Source of the DNA: Cerioporus squamosus
Taxonomy: Eukaryota; Basidiomycota; Agaricomycetes; Polyporales; Polyporaceae
Direction: 5' to 3'
DNA length: 11,374 nucleotides
Assembly (NCBI GenBank): GCA_022592435.1
Contig: JABYQS010000911.1
Span: forward strand, 1 to 11,374
This document shows, one piece after another, positions 6,655 through 11,374 of the stretch. A program made the translations under genes and the position numbers. The notes under the pieces were generated by a model. The model saw only the letters and a list, made by a program, of their open reading frames with translations, had not been told where the DNA came from and ran no database searches. Each line of letters begins with the position of its first letter. The stretch's first letter is position 1.

Positions 6655-8425
6655 ATGCCCGACATACCTGTCGGCGCGCAGGTATTCGACCTCGCTTTCC
6701 ATCCAGACCAATCTCTTGTGTTTGCTGGGCTCCTCACGGGAATAGTGAAGGCTTTCACATACGACGAACAAGGCAACCACGAGGAGAAGTTCTCTATCCG
6801 ACCGTCCAAACGGTCATGTAGGGCTCTCGCCGTGAGCGCAGACGGGTCCCAGCTGTGGGCTGCAGGGAAAGCCAAGGCCATCCAGTGCGTGTAAACCTCC
6901 CTGAAATATCTCTTTACTTGTGCTCATTTTTCGTTGTAGCACGATAGATGTCGGAACGGGAGAGGTAGTTGAGACTCGCGCCGCGGCACATGAGTGAGTT
7001 ACACTTCTTCCATTGTCGTGCTCAGCTCCGCCGACCTGGACAGTGCTTGCAAGTGCTCCGATTAACCGCATGAAGCGATTATTGCCGCATTTGTTGGCTT
7101 CCGGGGACGATGATGGGGTCATCAAGGTGCGTTTTTGTGCAGTCGGGCGAGGTGCTGGTGCTGGTGCTTACCCTAGCCCGTGCTACACTGTAGCTTTGGG
7201 ATCCGCGGAAGCCCGACGCCGTCCGCACGTACACACATCATTTCGACTTCATCTCGGACTTCATGTATTTGAACGACAAGAAGCAGTTGGTCGCGACTAG
7301 GTGTGTACTTCCTCTTCTGGTTGGAGGTCGGTAGGGCGGGCGGGGTGATGGTATGCGGAGCTCTGTGACACGTTCAAGGGTGACGAATCGAATCTGTCGC
7401 AGCGTCCTGCAGTCTCTCGCTCTCCCCGTGATGGTGACGGTCATGCCGGCGACATGACTGGTGGATGGCTTCGCATGATAGAGGAGGCGCCAGGCGGACT
7501 GTCTGCGGACAGGTTCCCCATTGAAGTGACTTTCTGTCAAGACGAGAGCTAACGCGTTCACAGTGGAGACGGTACGTTGTCGGTGATGGACATTCGCTCT
7601 AAGAAGATGGAGCCCGTCGCACAGTCGGAAGATCAGGAAGACGAGCTTCTGTCGATCCTACCCATCAAAGGGTTAGTCCCTTCTCTACCCTGTGGTGATG
7701 TTTCTAATGGCGCTGCTGCAGGGGTCAAAAGATTGTCGTTGGTACGCAGATTGGCATTCTGTCAATATTCAACCGCAAAAGTGGTTGGGGAGACTGCGTC
7801 GATCGCATACCTGGGTAAGTCCTTCGTTTCTAGAGGCGTCCAGGCCTCCTCTGACACTTTCCGGTGTTCATAGCCATCCCGCATCTATCGACGCGCTCTG
7901 TGCTATTCCCTCGCGGTATCCGAACGCCCAGTCGACGATTCTGACCGGCTCATCGGACGGCATTTTGCGGGCTGTGCAGCTCTTCCCGACGAAGCTCCTC
8001 GGGGTCGTCGCAGATCACGGCGAGTTCCCGATCGAGCGCATCGCGGTCGACATGAACGGCGAAGGTCGTTGGGTCGGCAGCGTCGGCACGAGGAAGTCTT
8101 GAAGCTGACGGACTTGCAAGAGGTCTTCGAGGACGGCGGTGAGGGGACAGCGATGAGGATGGTTCTGGCGATGAGGATGAAGGCGATGAGGACGCGAAGA
8201 AGAGGGAGCAAACAGACTTTGGGCCCGTCACCGTCTGCAGACGTACCTGCTGACAACGAGTCCGCGGACGATGGGAAAAAGGTCATGCCGACTCAGCGAC
8301 GAAGAGCCTGACCCGAGCCCAGGAAACGGAAACGCAAGAAGGAGAAGGATACTCTGCAGGCGGGACGGCGCAAGAAGGGCAAGAACGAGGTCGAAGCTGA
8401 GCCGGCCTTCTTCGCAGACCTTTGA
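6655..8425 (+). CDS. JIP5: JIP5/WDR55-type WD40 repeat protein, tail frame-broken
   Basis: Jip5/WDR55 proteins are nucleolar WD40 propellers needed for ribosome (large subunit) production; that role is inherited from the family. Exons: 6655-6884, 6940-6993, 7054-7126, 7194-7300, 7564-7671, 7722-7814 and 7874 onward. Introns are 55, 60, 67, 263, 50 and 59 nt, all GT-AG. The start is a good context (CACCATG) and gives MPDIPVGAQVFDLAFHP. Family landmarks are clear: LLTGIVKAFTYDEQGNHEEK, SGDDDGVIKLWDPRKPDAV (residues about 111-129), SEDQEDELLSILPIKGGQK, GTQIGILSIFNRKSGWGDCV, GHPASIDAL and TKLLGVVADHG. The frame is clean for 293 residues, to 8087. Read literally it then stops at 8100-8102. The expected continuation (HEEVLKLTDL, acidic stretch, KKREQTDFGPVTV, basic tail, final stop 8423-8425) is present but spread over frames. 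Confidence 0.9.
8088..8425 (+). pseudogene. Frameshifted C-terminal tail of the JIP5-like gene
   Basis: Frame changes are needed at about 8087 (one base missing before ACGAGGAAG, losing the His of HEEVLKLTDL), about 8144 (one base short in a G run, leading into an Asp/Glu-rich stretch and KKREQTDFGPVTV), about 8233 (back to the earlier frame at SADVPADNESADDGKK), about 8294 and about 8313 (bypassing a TGA at 8309-8311). The final basic tail RKRKRKKEKDTLQAGRRKKG and AFFADL end at 8425. Each piece is protein-like and in the order expected for Jip5, so the tail was coding recently. Either the gene copy is decaying or the assembled sequence has local indel errors. The exact indel sites are approximate because the stretches are repetitive. 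Confidence 0.75.
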
Positions 8426-9428
8426 GTGGTTATGAATCTGATTGTATGCGCGTCCATACTGTACTTCTTCAGCTGTGCTTCCGAATGGTCAGCTTCTGGG
8501 TTATGTTCACGCTCACGTGCGGCTCTCGTCCAGCTCAGGATGATTCTACGGGAACCGATTTGTGGCTGGGGACCCTTCGTATATACTCGGTGAGGTCAGA
8601 CGCGTCGTTAGCCCGAGTCCCCCTTCTCTCCCTACCATCATCATCCTTCTTCCCAACTTCTCCCTACGTTGTACCAGCCATCTGCGACTCAGGCAGGTAA
8701 TGATGAGACCTCAAGTCCATCGACAACGACGAGGTGCGCATACATCTATCGAAGTCGTTTGATACGATGCGCATACAACGTCAACAAGTGCGCATACATC
8801 CACGTACATTGTCGACCTATCCTCGCTGCTGCAAAAGCTTCTACTCAGAGTTCCGCCTCGAACAGAGCCTCGGCTCGAGCTGGTTTCGCGGTGCCTGAGC
8901 GGGCAAGCCGCACTTCCACCGCGCGGCCTATGGCTTCAAAGTTCTGTCTCTCACCTTGTTCACGAGCAGTCGTGCTTGGCAATTGAATTTGGCTGTCTCG
9001 ACCGTCTCACTTGCGCTCAGTGTCGCCCCTCTCTCTCTCTGTTTCACTTATACCGCGCTATGTCCTGCTATGTGCCTAGCATGCACCACGCGACTACTCT
9101 TCGCCACTATTACATTCCGAGATCTTCCGAAAGCCTGCATGAATTAAGAAATCCTGGAGCAGCACAGCTTCGCCAAGCCTTCGATCGTCCGACGGATCAC
9201 AGATCGCGACTGTACTTATCTGCCGGACGCTCATACATAATTACGGCTGCTTGCTCCCGATACCCATCATATACCCCCGACGTTCCTCTCTTGTCCCTTT
9301 CTGTGCTCATAGCAAGCCTAGCTCACACGACGACCCAACCAGGTCGACTTATAGCCTCCGTGCCAGCCTTTTCCCCTGCCTTCTGCTTCTACTCCTGAAC
9401 GCTCACCATCTCTCACGTATCCCGAGCC
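8426..9428. other. Intergenic region of about 1 kb
   Basis: No gene is supported. It should hold the 3' flank of the JIP5-like gene and the promoter of the repeat-protein gene. Open frames (for example 8976-9398) lack ATG-led, protein-like sequence. The notable content is three copies of TGCGCATACA at 8735-8798. From about 9260 to the start codon the sequence becomes pyrimidine-rich, as in many fungal promoters and leaders. Confidence 0.6.
8735..8798 (+). repeat. Three direct copies of TGCGCATACA
   Basis: Exact 10-bp copies start at 8735, 8768 and 8789 (steps of 33 and 21 bp). The core TGCGCA is a palindrome. They lie 630-690 bp upstream of the next ATG. They could be regulator binding sites or the remains of a small repeat. 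Confidence 0.6.
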
Positions 9429-10067
9429 ATGGCCGCTGGTTCAAGCCGTTCGCGAGTAACCCGCCTTGAACTGACCGCAGACCAGCTGCTTGGTTCAGAT
9501 CTTACACGGGCGCGACCATACAAACCCGGGAAGAACGCACCCAAAGTGATCACCGCCGAGCAGCTTCTCGGGACGAGCTTGACGATCGCTGGGACATCCG
9601 CTCAGTCTCCATCACGTACGTCTGCACGACATACACCTCCTCGTTCATCCCCACGACCCCCCTCGCCACGAAGAACCGTTACGCCGAACCGAACCCGGGT
9701 GACCGCAGATGAAGTTCTCAGAACGGGACTGCCGGTGCGCACTCTTCAGGCTGCGAAGGCGCGAGCGCGGTCGAGTTCAGCGATAACGCTCACCGCAGAG
9801 CAACTACTTGCCTCGGACAGCGGGAGCAGCTCTGGATCACGCTTGTCGAGTCGCCGGCGCGTTCCGCGAGTTCTGTCGGCCGAAGAACTCGCAGGTCCTG
9901 GTCTAGGGTCCAGTGCGAGTAGCGGGCGGCCCAGAAGTGCTGGGGGAAGCAACATCGCAGTGAGTCCCTCCCCTGGCTTGCGCCCAGGGTCGAGTGGTAC
10001 TCGTGGTGCGCGTCCATCCACGGCTGGGGCGACGTCGAGCGGCGGGCGGTGGCGTCAGCGCACCTAG
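9429..10067 (+). CDS. Unrecognised Ser/Arg-rich protein with five TAEQLL-like repeats
   Basis: I do not recognise this protein. The 212-residue frame starts at an ATG in good context (GCCATGG). It carries five copies of an 11-residue motif, roughly [LIV]-[TS]-A-[DE]-[QE]-[LV]-L-x3-L: LTADQLLGSDL (residues 15-25), ITAEQLLGTSL (41-51), VTADEVLRTGL (91-101), LTAEQLLASDS (121-131) and a weaker LSAEELAGPGL (149-159). Most are preceded by basic or aliphatic residues and separated by Ser/Pro/Arg-rich, probably disordered linkers. Each motif could form a short amphipathic helix. No signal peptide or membrane segment is seen. An ITAEQLLRE segment that I recall from the N terminus of the splicing factor Crooked neck/Clf1 resembles the motif; no function should be drawn from that alone. 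The stop at 10065-10067 may be artificial, since a glycine-rich continuation (GGVSAPSTSADTRGRGPRN) runs on in another frame from about 10045. Confidence 0.65.
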   Translation: MAAGSSRSRVTRLELTADQLLGSDLTRARPYKPGKNAPKVITAEQLLGTSLTIAGTSAQSPSRTSARHTPPRSSPRPPSPRRTVTPNRTRVTADEVLRTGLPVRTLQAAKARARSSSAITLTAEQLLASDSGSSSGSRLSSRRRVPRVLSAEELAGPGLGSSASSGRPRSAGGSNIAVSPSPGLRPGSSGTRGARPSTAGATSSGGRWRQRT

Positions 10068-10983
10068 CACGTCGGCCGATACGAGGGGGCGGGGACCCCG
10101 CAACGGACAGATGCGCGGAGTAACATCAAGGTTCTACCCGCACACTGCCCATGTATACTAAAGAGCCGGGAGAATCCGAAGTGGTGATTGACCGGTGAGT
10201 ACCAGTCCTGAGCATGCGCGGACATATCGTGTGCAACCGCTTTGATTACGGTCTTATAGCGGCGCGGAGGAGCTGGGAAGATGAGATGCCATCACGGTGA
10301 TGACGCCAGTGGATGAGGATTCCCCCCCAAGCCTCGCCCATGCCTTTCGACAGCAACTTCAAGCCCATCTTCCCCCGAGTTGGACAGTTCGGGTTTCGGT
10401 CGGCACCTCCGCCCATTGGATGCGATTCACCTCACCGACTCCCATTCCGGTCTCAACACTGCGCACGTTAAGCCTTTCTCCAGTTCCTGTGCCGGAGCGT
10501 GACGAAGTGCCCTCTTACGAGGCCGCGATGACGATGGGAACCCAAACCTCGTGTGACGGCGGCCAGCATCCCGCTCCCTGCTTCTCCCCCGCTGTCTCCC
10601 GTGCGCTCCCCTCCGCTCAGCATACCTGGGAGGTCCGGTCGGCGAGTCCGTCCAGCCTTTCCAGTGCTGGCAGCGCGTTCGGATCGTCCAATCCTCCCAG
10701 TCCTACCCCGGAAGGCGCAGAGTCGCCGCGCAAGCGATTCCAGTTCATCTCGCTTTTCCATGGCCACGGGCCAGTTCCGGTCGTTCCCGCATCCGCGAAG
10801 CTCTGTCTCTGGAATTCCATCCATGCCGCTGCGCCAGAACGCGATGTCTCTCCATCACCTCCTTCGCCGCGCCCATTCCATCGGTCGTCGCAATCTGCGT
10901 CGGGCTCGATGCTCGACCTGCTGTCGCGGTCGTGGTCCGACAACCCGGTCGTCCGGTCCCGTTCTGAACGCGATGGCGCGTAA
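10068..10983 (+). pseudogene. Frame-mosaic continuation of the repeat-protein gene
   Basis: Protein-like pieces follow on the same strand but in changing frames: APSTSADTRGRGPRNGQMRG to about 10158, then YTKEPGESEVVIDR from about 10154, a plausible intron at 10195-10259 (GTGAGT..TATAG, 65 nt), then GAEELGR running into an in-frame TGA (10281-10283), DAITVMTPVDEDSPP, a C7 run at 10322-10328, PMPFDSNFKPIFPRVGQF in another frame (10337 on), ERDEVPSYEAAM (ending near 10530) and a Ser/Pro-rich end stopping at 10981-10983. The composition suits a low-complexity cytosolic protein with a PSYEA motif. It is either the decayed or error-ridden 3' part of the gene at 9429 or a separate neighbour. Frame choice in the Ser/Pro-rich part is uncertain. 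Confidence 0.45.
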
Positions 10984-11374
10984 TATCCATACGTGTCGTA
11001 ACACTGACCCTATTGTTTACACCCCGTTGGTGCTCTGTTGTTGTGTATACCATCTTCTATGCCTCTCCAGCTCCCAGCATATTGTTGTGTACTATACCCG
11101 CGCTCACAGCGTGCAGACATACTCTTCACTCATTTCTATCGCGCCATGCGTGGCTTTTTGTTACGCCGCAGCTCGTTGCTTGACAGGATCTTAAGTTTGG
11201 CGCAGTAACTCGATGCTGTCCAATTGTCTTGGATAAATGCAGCATAAGCAAGCGCGCCAGGGCCATGACAGATATAGGATGTGTCAAGACAGCGCTCGTC
11301 TGTACTGCCCTTCCTTCCTCCCGCCATCCCCGCTTACCCTTCTTCTTCTCCTTTCTTCCCCTCGTTTACCTCTT
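10984..11374. other. Intergenic 3' flank and pyrimidine-rich tract at the right edge
   Basis: No gene is supported. The last 70 bp (about 11305-11374) are almost pure C/T on the plus strand, the usual look of a fungal promoter or leader just before a start codon, so a plus-strand gene probably begins just beyond the edge. Confidence 0.5.

Noticed and set aside
8976..9398. 140-codon plus-strand frame
   Set aside because: No ATG start, mixed low-complexity composition, and it lies in a promoter-like pyrimidine-rich region.
11136..11327. 63-codon minus-strand frame
   Set aside because: Starts in the pyrimidine-rich edge tract, has no recognisable motif and no splice context.

Overview
The window is nuclear DNA of a filamentous basidiomycete, probably an Agaricomycete. 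The basis is the many short GT-AG introns (12 of the 13 introns I could place in firm genes are 49-67 nt), compact spacing, moderately GC-rich coding sequence, pyrimidine-rich promoters and protein sequences that read like mushroom orthologues. The exact genus cannot be read from the sequence.

Layout from left to right. (1) 2-877 (+): the 3' end of an ALDH7/antiquitin-type aldehyde dehydrogenase, with the active-site Cys and two introns, cut by the left edge. (2) 878-1435: no gene. (3) About 1436-1858 (-): a 5'-truncated remnant of a LINE (non-LTR) reverse transcriptase, holding only the C-terminal zinc-knuckle region. (4) 1877-1980 (-): an intron-containing tRNA-Pro(CGG) with a T5 terminator; the LINE remnant starts right behind it. 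(5) 2207-5939 (+): a complete IRE1, the unfolded-protein-response sensor kinase/RNase, in 6 exons (1155 aa), with all key kinase and RNase residues. Its start codon overlaps the stop of a two-codon upstream ORF. (6) 5940-6654: intergenic. (7) 6655-8425 (+): a JIP5/WDR55-type WD40 ribosome-biogenesis protein in 7 exons. The first 293 codons are clean, but the C-terminal tail needs several frame changes. (8) 8426-9428: intergenic, with three copies of a 10-bp motif. (9) 9429-10067 (+): an unrecognised Ser/Arg-rich protein with five copies of a TAEQLL-like motif. Coding-like sequence continues to about 10983 but jumps between frames. (10) 10984-11374: no gene; it ends in a pyrimidine-rich tract that looks like the promoter of a gene beyond the edge.

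The genes do not form a pathway; this is ordinary housekeeping neighbourhood with one old transposon scar. Three things deserve attention: the TAEQLL repeat protein, the pile-up of frameshifts right of 8087 (none in more than 5 kb of coding sequence to the left), and the tight tRNA-Pro/IRE1 divergent region with its minimal uORF. No CRISPR array, integrase, toxin or viral gene was seen.
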